Origin: Actinopolymorpha singaporensis
Lineage (GTDB): Bacteria; Actinomycetota; Actinomycetes; Propionibacteriales; Actinopolymorphaceae
DNA length: 64,000 nucleotides
NCBI RefSeq assembly: GCF_900104745.1
Contig: NZ_LT629732.1
Location: 5,257,981-5,321,980 of the forward strand
Direction of reading: 5' to 3'
How positions within the stretch are numbered: position 1 is the stretch's first letter; every line of letters begins with the position of its first letter. Shown here one piece after another: positions 1 through 10,000 of this stretch. The notes below the pieces were generated by a model. It was not told where the DNA came from. It was given only the letters and a program-made list of their open reading frames with translations, and ran no database searches. Position numbers and translations under genes: made by a program.

Positions 1-413
1 GCCCGGCGCCCGGTCACCCAGGTGGTGCAGGCGTCGCGGGCGTACTCGGGATACATGGAGTACGTCGGTGCGAACGACAGCGCCGTGCGGCCGGGCCCGC
101 CGAAGGCCTGCAGGATCTGCAGCATCACCTCGTTGGAGCCGTTCGCCGCCCACACCTGTGCAGGCGTCAGGTCGTGGCCGAGGTAGGCCGCGAGGTCGGT
201 GCGCAGCCCCAGCGCCTCACGGTCGGGGTAGCGGTTGAGAGTACGCGCGGCCGCCGCGACCGAGGAGGCGATGTCGGCCACGACGTCCTCGTCCGGCGGG
301 TAGGGGTTCTCGTTGACGTTGAGGATCACCGGTACGTCGAGCTGCGGAGCGCCGTAGGGCTCCTCCTCACGCAGGTCGTCACGCAGCGGCAGGTCGGCGA
401 GGGTCTGCCCCAC
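1..413 (-). CDS. hisC: Histidinol-phosphate aminotransferase, N-terminal part (window edge)
   Basis: Encodes the first ~137 residues of a PLP-dependent fold-type I aminotransferase of histidine biosynthesis (imidazole-acetol phosphate to histidinol phosphate). The visible part has the conserved [10 protein letters not shown] segment that begins HisC proteins, then RTLNRYPD and AANGSNEVM, all typical of the family. The rest, including the PLP lysine, lies outside the window. The GTG at 413 directly follows the TGA of the upstream phosphatase gene in the same frame (TGA-GTG), so nothing further upstream can be the start. It sits downstream of hisD and the phosphatase in one minus-strand operon. 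Family assignment is firm; completeness cannot be judged. Confidence 0.93.
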   Translation of the reverse strand, partial: MGQTLADLPLRDDLREEEPYGAPQLDVPVILNVNENPYPPDEDVVADIASSVAAAARTLNRYPDREALGLRTDLAAYLGHDLTPAQVWAANGSNEVMLQILQAFGGPGRTALSFAPTYSMYPEYARDACTTWVTGRR

Positions 414-1226
414 TCAGATCACCTTCACCATGCCGACCAGGGTCTTGGTGACCTCAGGCGTACCGGCGACCAGGACCTCCAGCCCACTCGACGTGGTGAC
501 CCACTCGCTGGAGCCGCCCGCGGCGTCGACCAGCGCGATGCCGGCCGCGACGTCCCAGATGTTGACGCCGAAGCCGAGGTAGCCCTCCTGCGCTCCGAGC
601 GCCACCGACAACAGCTCGCAGGCCGAGGAGCCGGTACGCCGGTAGTCGCGGGCCTGGTGCATCAGCTCGCCGAGGAACGCGTGCACCCGGGTGCGGTGGT
701 CCAGCACGCTCGGCAGCCCGATCCCGACCAGGGAGTCGGACAGCTCGACCGCCGAGGACACCCGGGGCGTGCCGTCCCGGCCGAACACCTCCGCGCCGCC
801 AGCCGCCGCCCAGTCGCCGTCGGCGGGCCGGACGACCGCGCCGGCCACGATCCGGCCGTCGCGTTCGACTCCCACCGACACGGCGTAGTCGCGGCGGCGG
901 TGGACGAAGTTCATCGTCCCGTCCAGCGGGTCGACCAGCCAGCGCACTCCGCTGTCGCCGTCGTGCACGCCGGACTCCTCGGCCAGCACCGCGTCGCGGG
1001 GACGGGCGGCGCTGACCAGCCGCAGAATCGCGCTCTCGGCTGCCTTGTCGGCCGTGGTCACGAAGTCGGCTGCGTGTGCCTTGGTGTCGATCCGCAGCTC
1101 GCCGCCGCGCAGCTCACGCAGGATCGCGTGCGATCCGGCGTTCGCGGCCGCCAGTGCGAGATCGCGAAGATCCTGGTCCAGGGTTGCCGGATCGTCCGGC
1201 CGCCCGGGGTGTACCGGTCTGGTCAT
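414..1226 (-). CDS. Inositol-monophosphatase-family phosphatase, probable histidinol-phosphatase
   Basis: A 270-residue metal-dependent phosphatase of the IMPase superfamily. The metal-binding acidic pair is EE at about 83-84. The signature DPLDGTMNF starts at about 99, and the second motif WDVAAG lies near 224. ATG at 1226 was chosen: an upstream in-frame extension to 1517 would overlap the end of hisD and is arginine-rich shadow sequence. The gene lies between hisD (58 bp upstream) and hisC (directly abutting). Actinobacteria lack the HAD-type HisB phosphatase and use IMPase-like HisN enzymes, so a histidinol-phosphate phosphatase role is a reasonable inference. Inositol-1-phosphate or another sugar phosphate remains possible. 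Confidence 0.88.
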   Translation of the reverse strand: MTRPVHPGRPDDPATLDQDLRDLALAAANAGSHAILRELRGGELRIDTKAHAADFVTTADKAAESAILRLVSAARPRDAVLAEESGVHDGDSGVRWLVDPLDGTMNFVHRRRDYAVSVGVERDGRIVAGAVVRPADGDWAAAGGAEVFGRDGTPRVSSAVELSDSLVGIGLPSVLDHRTRVHAFLGELMHQARDYRRTGSSACELLSVALGAQEGYLGFGVNIWDVAAGIALVDAAGGSSEWVTTSSGLEVLVAGTPEVTKTLVGMVKVI

Positions 1227-1284
1227 GACTGGCTCGATTCGTCGAGGTGGGCCGCAGTGCGCTCGCCGGTGGGGCGGCGGGCCA

Positions 1285-2640
1285 TCAGGCATACCCGTCG
1301 GCTGCGGATCCGAACCGTGCCCGGACGGCCTGCCCGTGCGCGGGAAGATCCTCCGCCTCGGCGAGGGCGGTGACATGGCCGGCCACCTCGCGCAGCGCGG
1401 CCTGGTCGTAGTCGACGACGTGCACCGCCTTGAGGTAGCTGCGCACCGACAGCCCGGAGGAGTGGCAGGCGCAGCCGCCGGTCGGGAGCACGTGGTTGGA
1501 CCCGGCGCAGTAGTCACCCAAGGAGACCGGCGACCAGGGCCCGACGAAGATCGCGCCGGCGTTGCGTACCCGGCCGGCCAGCTCCCGGGCGTTCTCGGTG
1601 TGGATCTCCAGGTGCTCGGCGGCGTAGGCGTCGACGACCGCGAGCCCCTGCTTCAGGTCGTCGACCAGCACGATGCCGGACTGCTCACCGCTCAGTGCCT
1701 CGGTGATGCGCTGGACGTGCTTGGTCGCCGGGACCTGGTGAGCGAGCTCGCCCTCCACCGCCGCGGCGAGATCCTCGCTCGGGGTGACCAGGACGCTGGC
1801 GGCCACCGTGTCGTGCTCGGCCTGGCTGATCAGGTCGGCCGCGACGTAGGCGGGGTCGGCGGAGTCGTCGGCCAGGATCGCGATCTCGGTCGGTCCGGCC
1901 TCGGAGTCGATGCCAACCGTTCCCTTGACCAGGCGCTTGGCGGCCGTGGTGGTGATCCGGCCCGGGCCGGCCACGAAGTCGACCGGCCGGCACAGCAGCC
2001 GGCTGTCGTCGGCGCCGACGCCGGCCGGCACGCCGTAGGCGAACATCGCGACCGCGGCCACACCACCGGCGGCGTAGACCTCGTCCACGCCGAGCAGCTC
2101 GGCCACCGCCAGCACCGTCGGGTGCGGCAGCCCGCCGTACTCCTTCTGCGGCGAGGACGCCAGAGCCACCGACTCCACACCGGCGACCTGGGCGGGCACG
2201 ACGTTCATCACCACGCTGGACGCCAGCGGAGCGACCCCGCCCGGGATGTAGACGCCGACCCGGCGGAACGGAACCAGCCGCTGGGTCACGGTGCCACCGG
2301 GAACGACCCGGACCTCGGTGTCGCGCTCCAGCTCGGCCTCGCTGACCGCGCGGAGCCGGCGGATGGACTCCTCGAACGCCGCTCGTACGTCGGGGTCGAG
2401 TTCGCGCAGGGCCTGCTCCAGGGCGGACTTCGGCACCCGGATGTCGGTGAGCTCCACGTCGTCCCATCGCGCGGCGTAGTCGCGCAGCGCGTCGACCCCA
2501 CGATGGCGCACGTCGGCGAGCGTCGGCCGGACGGCCTCCACGGCCGCCTCCACGTCGAACGGAGCACGCGGGACGAGAGCGCTGTAGTCGAGGGCGGCGC
2601 TGTTTGCGGCGCGGCCGCGCAGATCGATGCGACGGATCAC
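1285..2640 (-). CDS. hisD: Histidinol dehydrogenase
   Basis: A 451-residue zinc enzyme that oxidises histidinol to histidine in two NAD-dependent steps, the last reactions of the pathway. Recognisable are the [12 protein letters not shown] segment, ISQAEHD with the catalytic histidine, and AAEHLEIHT near the C terminus, plus [10 protein letters not shown]. The start at GTG 2640 gives the usual opening [16 protein letters not shown] box seven bases upstream (2648-2653) suggests a leaderless transcript, whereas the longer frame to 2757 would place that box inside the gene. It is first in the minus-strand hisD-phosphatase-hisC operon and is divergent from the LLM oxidoreductase. Confidence 0.96.
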   Translation of the reverse strand: MIRRIDLRGRAANSAALDYSALVPRAPFDVEAAVEAVRPTLADVRHRGVDALRDYAARWDDVELTDIRVPKSALEQALRELDPDVRAAFEESIRRLRAVSEAELERDTEVRVVPGGTVTQRLVPFRRVGVYIPGGVAPLASSVVMNVVPAQVAGVESVALASSPQKEYGGLPHPTVLAVAELLGVDEVYAAGGVAAVAMFAYGVPAGVGADDSRLLCRPVDFVAGPGRITTTAAKRLVKGTVGIDSEAGPTEIAILADDSADPAYVAADLISQAEHDTVAASVLVTPSEDLAAAVEGELAHQVPATKHVQRITEALSGEQSGIVLVDDLKQGLAVVDAYAAEHLEIHTENARELAGRVRNAGAIFVGPWSPVSLGDYCAGSNHVLPTGGCACHSSGLSVRSYLKAVHVVDYDQAALREVAGHVTALAEAEDLPAHGQAVRARFGSAADGYA

Positions 2641-2782
2641 CTCACCGAGTCTAGGGTGTGGGTTCTGTCGCCTGCGGCGAAGGGTGATCGGCTCGCCACC
2701 TGACTCCGGACCCGCCCCGGGCTTGGTCCGGGCCCGCCGCGGGATTGACTCTGACACTGATGTCGGGCTTTAGCGTCGGAGC
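2641..2782. promoter_or_regulatory. Divergent promoter region hisD / LLM oxidoreductase
   Basis: This 142 bp gap carries a -10-like box for each gene. TAGACT (minus, 2653-2648) lies 7 bp before the hisD GTG. TAGCGT (plus, 2771-2776) lies 6 bp before the oxidoreductase ATG. TTGACT at 2745-2750 is a possible -35 for the plus promoter, with a slightly long spacing of 20 bp. Both arrangements fit leaderless mRNAs, which are common in actinobacteria. No attenuator or T-box is seen ahead of hisD. Confidence 0.5.
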
Positions 2783-3637
2783 ATGAAGATCGGGACATTC
2801 ATCTCCATGACGGACGAGACGCTCGACCCGGCCGGCCTGGCGCGGGCGGTCGAGGAGCGCGGGTTCGAGTCGCTCTTCGTCCCCGAACACACTCACCTCC
2901 CCGCCTCGCGGGAGACGCCGTACGAAGGCGGCGGCGAGCTCCCCCGCGACTACTACCGCGTCCTGGACCCCGTTTCCACCCTGGCCACCGCCGCGGCCGT
3001 CACCACCTCCCTACGGTTGGGTACGGCGGTGAGCCTGGTCGCGCAGCACGACCCGATCGTGCTGGCCAAGCAGTTCGCCACTCTCGACCACCTGTCCGGC
3101 GGCCGGATCGAGTTCGGCGCCGGCGCGGGCTGGAACCGCGAGGAGATGCGCAACCACGGCACCGACCCGCGGACCCGCGTCCGGCTGCTCCGTGAGCGCC
3201 TGCTCTCCATCCGGGAGATCTGGACGCGGGAGCAGGCGGAGTTCCACGGCGAGTTCGTGGACTTCGACCCGATCTTCTCCTGGCCGAAGCCGGTTCAGCG
3301 ACCTCACCCGCCGATCCTGCTCGGCGGGTGGGGACCGACCACGCTGGGCCGGGTGGTCGACCACGCCGATGGCTGGCTCGCGCCGTTCGGGGCGAGCCCG
3401 GACGACCCCGCCCCGGGGCTGCGAACGCTGCGCGAGCTCGCGGCCGCCGCAGGCCGTCCCGAGCCGACGGTCACCGCGACCACGTTCGGGGAGGACCCGG
3501 CCGAGCTGGCGGAGTTCGCCGACCTGGGAGTACAGCGGGTGCTGTTCTTCCTGCCCGCGGACGAGCCCGCGCAGGTGCTCCACCGGCTGGACCGGCTGGC
3601 CGCCCTGCTGCCGGCAGGGGCTTCGGCTCCGGCGTAG
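2783..3637 (+). CDS. LLM-class (F420-dependent-like) oxidoreductase
   Basis: A 284-residue TIM-barrel protein of the luciferase-like monooxygenase superfamily. Typical segments are the MKIGTF opening strand, SLFVPEHTHLP near 32, LRLGTAV, LAKQFATLDHLSGGRIEFGAGAGW near 100-123 and PPILLGG near 180. The AGWNREE context is common among F420-dependent members, so reduced F420 rather than FMN is the likely cofactor; the substrate is unknown. The ATG at 2783 is backed by a TAGCGT box six bases upstream. It stands alone on the plus strand, followed by ybaK about 80 bp later. Confidence 0.88.
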   Translation: MKIGTFISMTDETLDPAGLARAVEERGFESLFVPEHTHLPASRETPYEGGGELPRDYYRVLDPVSTLATAAAVTTSLRLGTAVSLVAQHDPIVLAKQFATLDHLSGGRIEFGAGAGWNREEMRNHGTDPRTRVRLLRERLLSIREIWTREQAEFHGEFVDFDPIFSWPKPVQRPHPPILLGGWGPTTLGRVVDHADGWLAPFGASPDDPAPGLRTLRELAAAAGRPEPTVTATTFGEDPAELAEFADLGVQRVLFFLPADEPAQVLHRLDRLAALLPAGASAPA

Positions 3638-3717
3638 ATCAGGACGCCGGGGCCCTCGGTGGATCCGCGGCACGTCGGCCCTGGGGCGCCCACCAACCGT
3701 CTGCGAGGGTGGGAGCC

Positions 3718-4257
3718 GTGGCGAAGAAGAAGACCTCCCAGGGAACGCCCGCGGTGGTGGCGCTGCAGCGGGCCGGCGTGGCGCACACCCTCCACCCGTA
3801 CGACCACGAGCACACCGAGGGTGGCCTTGCCGGGCGGCCCGGCAAGGCCGGGAAGGCCGGGAAGGAACGACCGCACTACGGGCTGGAAGCCGCCGAGGCG
3901 CTCGGCGTCCCACCCGAACGGCTGTTCAAGACGCTGCTCGCCCAGGTCGACGACGAACTCGCCGTGGCGGTGGTGCCGGTGAGCGCGTCGCTGGACCTCA
4001 AGGCGTTCGCCGCCGCGCTCGGCGGCAAGCGCGCGCAGCTGGCCGAGCCGGCGGTGGCGGAGAAGGCCACCGGCTACGTGGTCGGCGGGATCAGCCCGCT
4101 CGGCCAGCGTCGCCGGCTGCGCACCGTCGTCGACACCAGCGCGAAGGACCACCCGACCGTGTACGTCTCCGCGGGCCGGCGCGGGCTGCAGGTCGAGCTC
4201 GCACCCGCCGATCTGGTGGAGCAGTGCGCCGCCACCACGGCGCAGATCGCCAACTGA
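3718..4257 (+). CDS. ybaK: YbaK/EbsC-family Cys-tRNA(Pro) deacylase
   Basis: A 179-residue single-domain aminoacyl-tRNA editing protein that hydrolyses mischarged Cys-tRNA(Pro). Family features visible are TPAVVALQRAGVAHTLHPYDH at the N terminus, LGVPPERLFKTLLAQVD with the conserved lysine near 75, DLKAFAAALGGKRAQLAE, and YVVGGISPLGQRRRLRTVVD. The start is GTG 3718, preceded by GGGAG at 3710-3714; the longer in-frame ORF upstream overlaps the LLM gene and is shadow sequence. It is convergent with the DUF3352 gene, with a strong hairpin between them. Confidence 0.93.
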   Translation: MAKKKTSQGTPAVVALQRAGVAHTLHPYDHEHTEGGLAGRPGKAGKAGKERPHYGLEAAEALGVPPERLFKTLLAQVDDELAVAVVPVSASLDLKAFAAALGGKRAQLAEPAVAEKATGYVVGGISPLGQRRRLRTVVDTSAKDHPTVYVSAGRRGLQVELAPADLVEQCAATTAQIAN

Positions 4258-4297
4258 TCCGCGGCCGGACGCGAACCCCCAAACCGAGAACGAGCAG

Positions 4298-4327
4298 GGA
4301 CCCGCGGGCGCTGCGGCCCGCGGGTCC
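4298..4327. terminator. Bidirectional terminator hairpin
   Basis: Perfect 12 bp arms, GGACCCGCGGGC (4298-4309) and GCCCGCGGGTCC (4316-4327), with a 6-base loop. It lies in the convergent gap between ybaK (plus) and the DUF3352 gene (minus). There is no long T-tract, as is usual in GC-rich actinobacteria. Confidence 0.75.
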
Positions 4328-4380
4328 AACGTAGGTGCAGGACTTCCGTGTACGTGCCGAAAGGTCCGTACGTGCAGAAC

Positions 4381-6273
4381 TCAGTCGACCAGCACCCGGA
4401 GGGTGAAGGTGCCGCCGTCAGCGGCAGTGCTGCCGGACATGCCGACCGCCTTCAGCACCTTGAGGTTGGCCTGGTCCTTCGCCGGCATGCTGGGGAGGTA
4501 GAGCTTCTCCAGCTTGTTCAGGTCGACGAACGCACCGAACTGGGCCTTGTCCGCGCCCTCCACGGCCTTGGTGAAGGTGTCGTCCCTGCCGAGGTCGCCG
4601 CCCTTGACGAGCTCGTCGGCGTACGCCTGGCTGGTGGCGAGGGCGACCTGGTCCGAACCGGTGGCCTTCTCCAACTGGACTCCGGCGCCGGTCGCGCCGA
4701 GCAGCTGGTCGATCTTCGGCAGCAGCTGCCTGGCCTTGGCGACGTCGGTGGTGGACCTGAAGCCGACCAGCGGAAGCTGCTGCGAGCCGTCCTGGCCCGC
4801 CGACCCCTGCGCGGTCAGGCGCTCCATGCCACGCTCGTCCATGGCAACGGTGAACTCCTTGCCCAGCAGGGTGTTCAGGTCGGCCGGAATCCGGATCCCG
4901 AACTGGCTCTGCGCCGCCTGGACGAAGGAGTCCAGCTGCGCGGCCCGGCCGCTGGCCTCCAGGGTCCTGCGAAGGTCGGGCCAGTTCTTCTCCAGCGCGG
5001 GGCCCGCGCCGGACACCGACAACGCCGCGACGGTGGTGGAAGGCAGCTCACCCAGCTTGATGCCGGTTCCCTGCAGGGAAGGAAGCTTCGCACCACGGGT
5101 CTTGGCCACCAGCTGAACGGAGTCGCTGGTGAAGCTCAGGCCACCGACCAGGCGGCCCTGCGCCGACATCGTGGGCAGCTGTGCGGTCCGGTCGCCGGAC
5201 AGCCGGCTCAGCTTGGGCAGGTCGGCCCAGAACGACATGACGCCCTCGTCGACCTCTCCGACGTCACCCTTGAACGTCTCGTTGGACGACAGCGGGTTGT
5301 CCTTCACCGAGGAGGCCAGTGCGTCGGCGCGCGACTGGGAGTCGGCCATCAGCATGTAGTCGTCGACGAAGGCGTAGCCGCTCTTGTCGTCGCCTCCGGA
5401 GAGCTTCTTGATACCGACTCTGGCCTTGTCCTCGTCCTTGATCTGGACGGCGGCGACCGTCTCGGTTTCCTTGCCATCGGCGCCGGGCAGCACCGCCACG
5501 CCGGCCCGGTCACCGAGCCAGGGCTCGACGTCCTTGGCGTAGTCGACGTCCCGCAGCTTCGGGTCGTCCTTCTTGATCGCCTCGAACAGCGCCTTGCGGA
5601 GGTCGTCGCCCTCGCCGACTCGCTTGCGCGCGTCGGGGAACTTGCGGACGACGTTGAAGATCGCGGCCTTCTGCTGCACCGACGGGTCGAGGTCGACCCG
5701 GAAGTAGGCGACCGCGTTGGCCGGCAGCACCTCCTCCGGCTGCGTCCCGCCGCCGCTGATCCGGGAGAACGCCCACGCGCCGCCGCCGACCGCGAGAACG
5801 AGGACCGCCGCCAGCGCGGCGACCAGCCAGCGGCGGCCGGCGCCACCACGACGTTCGTGCTCGATCACCTCGGGACCACCCGGGCCACCAGCACCACCGG
5901 CACCACCCGGGCCACCCGGACCGCCGCCATCCTGGCCACCGCCATCCTGACCACCGCCCTGTCCGCCGGCGGCGTACCCACCGGCAGCTCCGGCGGCCCC
6001 GGCCTGCTGGGCGTACGGGGCCTGCCGGGCCGGTCCGCCCGGACCGGGCTGGGGTGCCCGCGAAGGCTGCTGGCCGTACGGGGACTGCGGACCGTACTGC
6101 CCCGGCCGCGGCCCGTGCTGCCCCGGCTGCGGACCACGCGGCGGCTGCTGCCCATGCGGGCCCTGTTGCGGCGCCGGTGGTCGGCCGCCCGGTCGCCACT
6201 GAGGCGATGCCCCGCCTGCGCCGGGCGGGCCCGGACGGTCGGGATCGCGAGGTGGCGTGCGGTCGTCGGACAT
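4381..6273 (-). CDS. DUF3352 single-pass membrane protein with proline/glycine-rich cytoplasmic tail
   Basis: A 630-residue protein. The first ~140 residues are a disordered Pro/Gly/Gln-rich tail. One membrane helix follows (WLVAALAAVLVLAVGGGAWAF, quoted here as its 20-residue core starting LVAALAAVLVLAVGG). The rest is a large extracytoplasmic DUF3352 domain beginning LPANAVAYFRVDLDPS, with repeated FxVDLNKL-like strands, for example FGAFVDLNKLEK near 590. No catalytic motif is visible and the function is unknown. The architecture of disordered tail, helix and exported domain is common among actinobacterial cell-envelope proteins. It is transcribed alone, after the hairpin downstream of the next gene. 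Confidence 0.82.
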   Translation of the reverse strand: MSDDRTPPRDPDRPGPPGAGGASPQWRPGGRPPAPQQGPHGQQPPRGPQPGQHGPRPGQYGPQSPYGQQPSRAPQPGPGGPARQAPYAQQAGAAGAAGGYAAGGQGGGQDGGGQDGGGPGGPGGAGGAGGPGGPEVIEHERRGGAGRRWLVAALAAVLVLAVGGGAWAFSRISGGGTQPEEVLPANAVAYFRVDLDPSVQQKAAIFNVVRKFPDARKRVGEGDDLRKALFEAIKKDDPKLRDVDYAKDVEPWLGDRAGVAVLPGADGKETETVAAVQIKDEDKARVGIKKLSGGDDKSGYAFVDDYMLMADSQSRADALASSVKDNPLSSNETFKGDVGEVDEGVMSFWADLPKLSRLSGDRTAQLPTMSAQGRLVGGLSFTSDSVQLVAKTRGAKLPSLQGTGIKLGELPSTTVAALSVSGAGPALEKNWPDLRRTLEASGRAAQLDSFVQAAQSQFGIRIPADLNTLLGKEFTVAMDERGMERLTAQGSAGQDGSQQLPLVGFRSTTDVAKARQLLPKIDQLLGATGAGVQLEKATGSDQVALATSQAYADELVKGGDLGRDDTFTKAVEGADKAQFGAFVDLNKLEKLYLPSMPAKDQANLKVLKAVGMSGSTAADGGTFTLRVLVD

Positions 6274-6351
6274 GAGGGCACCCCCGGAGGTGACGGAACC
6301 GAGGTCGCGGAACCGAGGCCGCGAAACCTTGGCTGAGCTTTGCAGACACGA

Positions 6352-6376
6352 AATCGGCCGAACTAAGTGGCCGATT
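6352..6376 (-). terminator. Hairpin terminator downstream of small membrane protein gene
   Basis: AATCGGCC and GGCCGATT arms (8 bp) around a 9-base loop, 12 bp past the TAG of the minus-strand gene at 6388. Reading on the minus strand the stem is followed by TTTCGTGTC, so a weak intrinsic terminator is plausible. An operator for the DUF3352 gene starting at 6273 is an alternative. Confidence 0.5.
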
Positions 6377-6387
6377 CGGACGCAAAA

Positions 6388-7005
6388 CTAGCGCATCGGC
6401 GCCTCGGGGGTCCGGCTCCGGTCGCGCTGGCTGTGGATAACCCGGGAGGGTTCGCCGTCCCGGCCAGAGCCCAGCCAGACAAGCGGGATGACGGGTGCCA
6501 GCGCGGCCAGCGGCCAGCTCACGAGCACGCCGTACGCGTGCAACGTGAGGGGTGCCGACAGCGCGGTGCCCGGCGAGGCGTGCGGATCCCAGGACCAGAT
6601 CAGCGAGCCGTTGGCCACCAGGCTGCCGACGACGACCGCGGCCACCGCCGCAAGCACGCTGCCCACCAGGAGCCCGGCCACCGTGACCAGGCCGTGCCGC
6701 AGGAACAGCGTGGCCAGCACCGTACCGAGGACCAGGGAGGTGCCGGCGCCGAGCGCGGCGTACCAACCGTCCATCGAGACTAGGCGGGCGGCCTGCTCCT
6801 CGTCGTTCGGGAAGGGGCCTAGCTCGGTCATGGTCATCGCCACGTGCGGCGACGGGGCGGTCCACGCCCACACCAGCCCGGCGATCGCTCCCGCCGCGAC
6901 CAGCACGACGGCGATCACCCAGAACGCCCGCGCGGCACCGGGCGCCCGGTCGGGCGGAGTCCGAGGGCCGGGAGGAGTCGCGTCAGCCGGGTACGTGGTG
7001 CTCAC
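6388..7005 (-). CDS. Conserved membrane protein with four helices (DUF2567-like)
   Basis: A 205-residue integral membrane protein. Four hydrophobic helices are evident: VIAVVLVAAGAIAGLVWAW near 30-50, ALGAGTSLVLGTVLATLFL, VAGLLVGSVLAAVAAVVVG, and a final one around WPLAALAPVIPLVWLGS. The layout, with an external loop after helix 1, resembles DUF2567 proteins, but this is not certain and no function can be given. GTG 7005 is preferred because the longer frame to 7089 overlaps the end of dnaE. Confidence 0.7.
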   Translation of the reverse strand: MSTTYPADATPPGPRTPPDRAPGAARAFWVIAVVLVAAGAIAGLVWAWTAPSPHVAMTMTELGPFPNDEEQAARLVSMDGWYAALGAGTSLVLGTVLATLFLRHGLVTVAGLLVGSVLAAVAAVVVGSLVANGSLIWSWDPHASPGTALSAPLTLHAYGVLVSWPLAALAPVIPLVWLGSGRDGEPSRVIHSQRDRSRTPEAPMR

Positions 7006-7073
7006 CGCCCCAGATCCTACGCACGCTCCCCCGGTGCCTGGTCGGGACTCGGCTCCCCGGCGTACCGGCGTTC

Positions 7074-10000
7074 TCAGGAACGGACACACCCCGGCCCGAG
7101 CAGTGCCTTGAGGTCACCCATCAGCGCCGTCGACGGCGTGACCCGCCAGCGGTCCTCCAGCCTCATCACCATCGTCTTGGTCTCCGACCTCAGGTGCAGG
7201 TGGATCTGGGTCATCCCCGGATGGGTGGAGAAGATCTCCTTGAGCCGGTCGACCACCGGCGGCGTGCACCGCTCGCGGGCCAGGGAGATCGCGAACGGCC
7301 CGGTCTGCTGGTCGCTGCTGATGTCGGGTACGGAGAGCTCCATCGCGATCAGCTGGGGCACGTCGTCACGCCGGTCCAGCCGGCCCTTCACCACCACCAC
7401 GGCGTCCTCGGTGAGCTGCAGGGCGGTCAGCTGGTAGGTCGACGGGAAGAACATCACGTCGATGCCACCCTCGAGGTCCTCGAGAGTGACGATCGCCCAC
7501 GCGTCGCCCCGCTTGGTCATCTTCCGGGTGATCGAGGTGATCAGCCCGCCGACGGTGACGATGGAGCCGTCGGGGCGGTCCTCGTCGGCGAGCAGCGTGC
7601 CGATGGTGCAGTCGGAGGCGTTCGTGAGGACGTGCTCGATGCCGAAGAGCGGGTGGTCGGAGACGTACAGCCCGAGCATCTCCCGCTCGTGCGCGAGCAG
7701 GGTCTGCTTGTCCCACTCCCCGATCTCGGGCACCTGGGGCGACATCAGCGCGGCCACGTCGGCCTGGTCGTCCCCGCCGAAGCCGAACAGCGAGTCCTGG
7801 CCGATCGCCTCCTGACGCTTCTGGTCGATGTAGTACTCCACCGCGTCCTCGTGCCAGGCCACCAGTGCCCGCCTGCGATGACCGAGCGAGTCGAACGCGC
7901 CCGCCTTGGACAGCGACTCCAGCACCCGCTTGTTGCACACGGTGGCGGGCACCTTGGCCATGAAGTCGCTCGCGTCGGCGAACCTGCCCTTCGCCTCGCG
8001 CGCGGCGATGATCGCCTCGACGACGTTGGCGCCGACGTTGCGGATCGCGGTCAGCCCGAACCGGATGTCGGTGCCGACCGGGGTGAAGTTGGCCGCGGAC
8101 TCGTTGACGTCGGGTGGCAGCACCTTGATTCCCGAACGCCGGCAGGCGTTCAGGTAGATGGCCATCTTGTCCTTGTCGTCCTGGACCGACGTGAGGAGCG
8201 CGGCCATGTACTCGGCCGGGTAGTTGGCCTTGAGGTAGGCGGTCCAGTACGACACCAGGCCGTACGCGGCGGTGTGCGCCTTGTTGAACGCGTAGTCGGA
8301 GAAGGGGACGAGGATGTCCCACAGCGTCCTGACGGCCGCGTCGGAGTAGCCCCGGGCATGCATGCCCTCGCTGAAGGGCCCGAACTCCTTGTCCAGGACC
8401 TCCTTCTTCTTCTTTCCCATCGCCTTGCGGAGCAGGTCGGCCTGGCCGAGGGAGTAACCGGCCACCTTCTGGGCGAGCCGCTGCACCTGCTCCTGGTAGA
8501 CGATCAGGCCGTACGTCGGGCCGAGGATCTCCTCGCAGGCCTCCTCCAGCTCGGGATGGATCGGCGTGATCTCCTGCTGGCCGTTCTTGCGGAGGGCGTA
8601 GTTGGTGTGGGAGTTCGCACCCATCGGCCCGGGCCGGTAGAGCGCGCTGGCCGCGGAGATGTCCTCGAAGTTGTCCGGCCGCATCAACCGGAGCAGCGAG
8701 CGCATCCCGGCGCCGTCCATCTGGAAGATGCCGAGCGTGTCGCCGCGGCTCAGCAGCTCATACGTCGCCTTGTCGTCCAGCGGGAGCCTGAGCAGGTCGA
8801 TCCGCTCGCCGCGGCTCATCTCGATGTTGCGGACCGCGTCGTCCATGATGGTGAGGTTGCGCAGCCCGAGGAAGTCCATCTTCAGCAGGCCGAGCGTCTC
8901 GCAGGTCGGGTAGTCGAACTGCGTGATCACCGCACCGTCGGCCTCGCGCTTCATCAGCGGCACGTGGTCGGCCAGCGGCTCGGCCGACATGATCACGCCC
9001 GCCGCGTGCACGCCGGTCTGGCGGATCAGGCCCTCCAGGCCCTTCGCGGTGTCGATGACCTTCTTGACGTCGTGGTCCTGCTCGTAGAGAGCGCGGACCT
9101 CCCCCGCCTCGCTGTGCCTGGGGTGGCTCGAGTCGAAGATCCCGGTGAGCGGGATGTCCTTGCCCATCACCGCCGGCGGCATCGCCTTGGTGATCTTGTC
9201 GCCGAGCGCGTACGGATAGCCGAGGACGCGGGAGGAGTCCTTGATCGCGGCCTTCGCCTTGATCGTTCCGAAGGTGGCGATCTGGGCGACCTTGTCCTCG
9301 CCGTACTTCTCGGTGACGTAGCGGATCACCTCGCCCCGCCGACGCTCGTCGAAGTCGATGTCGATGTCGGGCATCGAGACGCGTTCGGGGTTGAGGAACC
9401 GCTCGAACAGCAGGCCGTGCCGGAGCGGGTCGACGTCGGTGATGCCGAGGGCGTACGCCACCAGGCTGCCCGCAGCCGAACCACGGCCCGGGCCCACCGC
9501 GATGCCGTTGTTCTTCGCCCACATGATGAAGTCCGCGACGACCAGGAAGTACGACGGGAACCCCATCTGCATGATGATCCCGAGCTCGTACTCCACCTGC
9601 TTGCGGTAGGTCTCGTCGTACCCTTCGGTGAACCGGCGGTCCATGCCCCGCCAGGTCTCCTCCCGCAGCCACGACTCCTCGGTGTGGCCCTCGGGGATGT
9701 CGAACCGCGGCATGAGGTTCTTGAACTCGAACATCCCCGCCGTGTCCACCCGCTCCGCGATCGCGAGGGTGGTACGGCAGCCGGCCTGCCAGGCCTCGGA
9801 GTCGTCCAGCGCCCGCATCTCCTCCGCGGACTTCAGGTAGTAGCCCGAACCCTCGAACTGGAACGTCGGCGCGGCCAGCGTGGACGCGGTCTGCACGCAC
9901 AGCAGCGCGGCGTGTGCGGACGCCTCGTGCTCGTAGGTGTAGTGGGAGTCGTTGGTGACGACGTACTGCAGGCCGAGCTCGCCCGCGATCTTCTCCAGGC

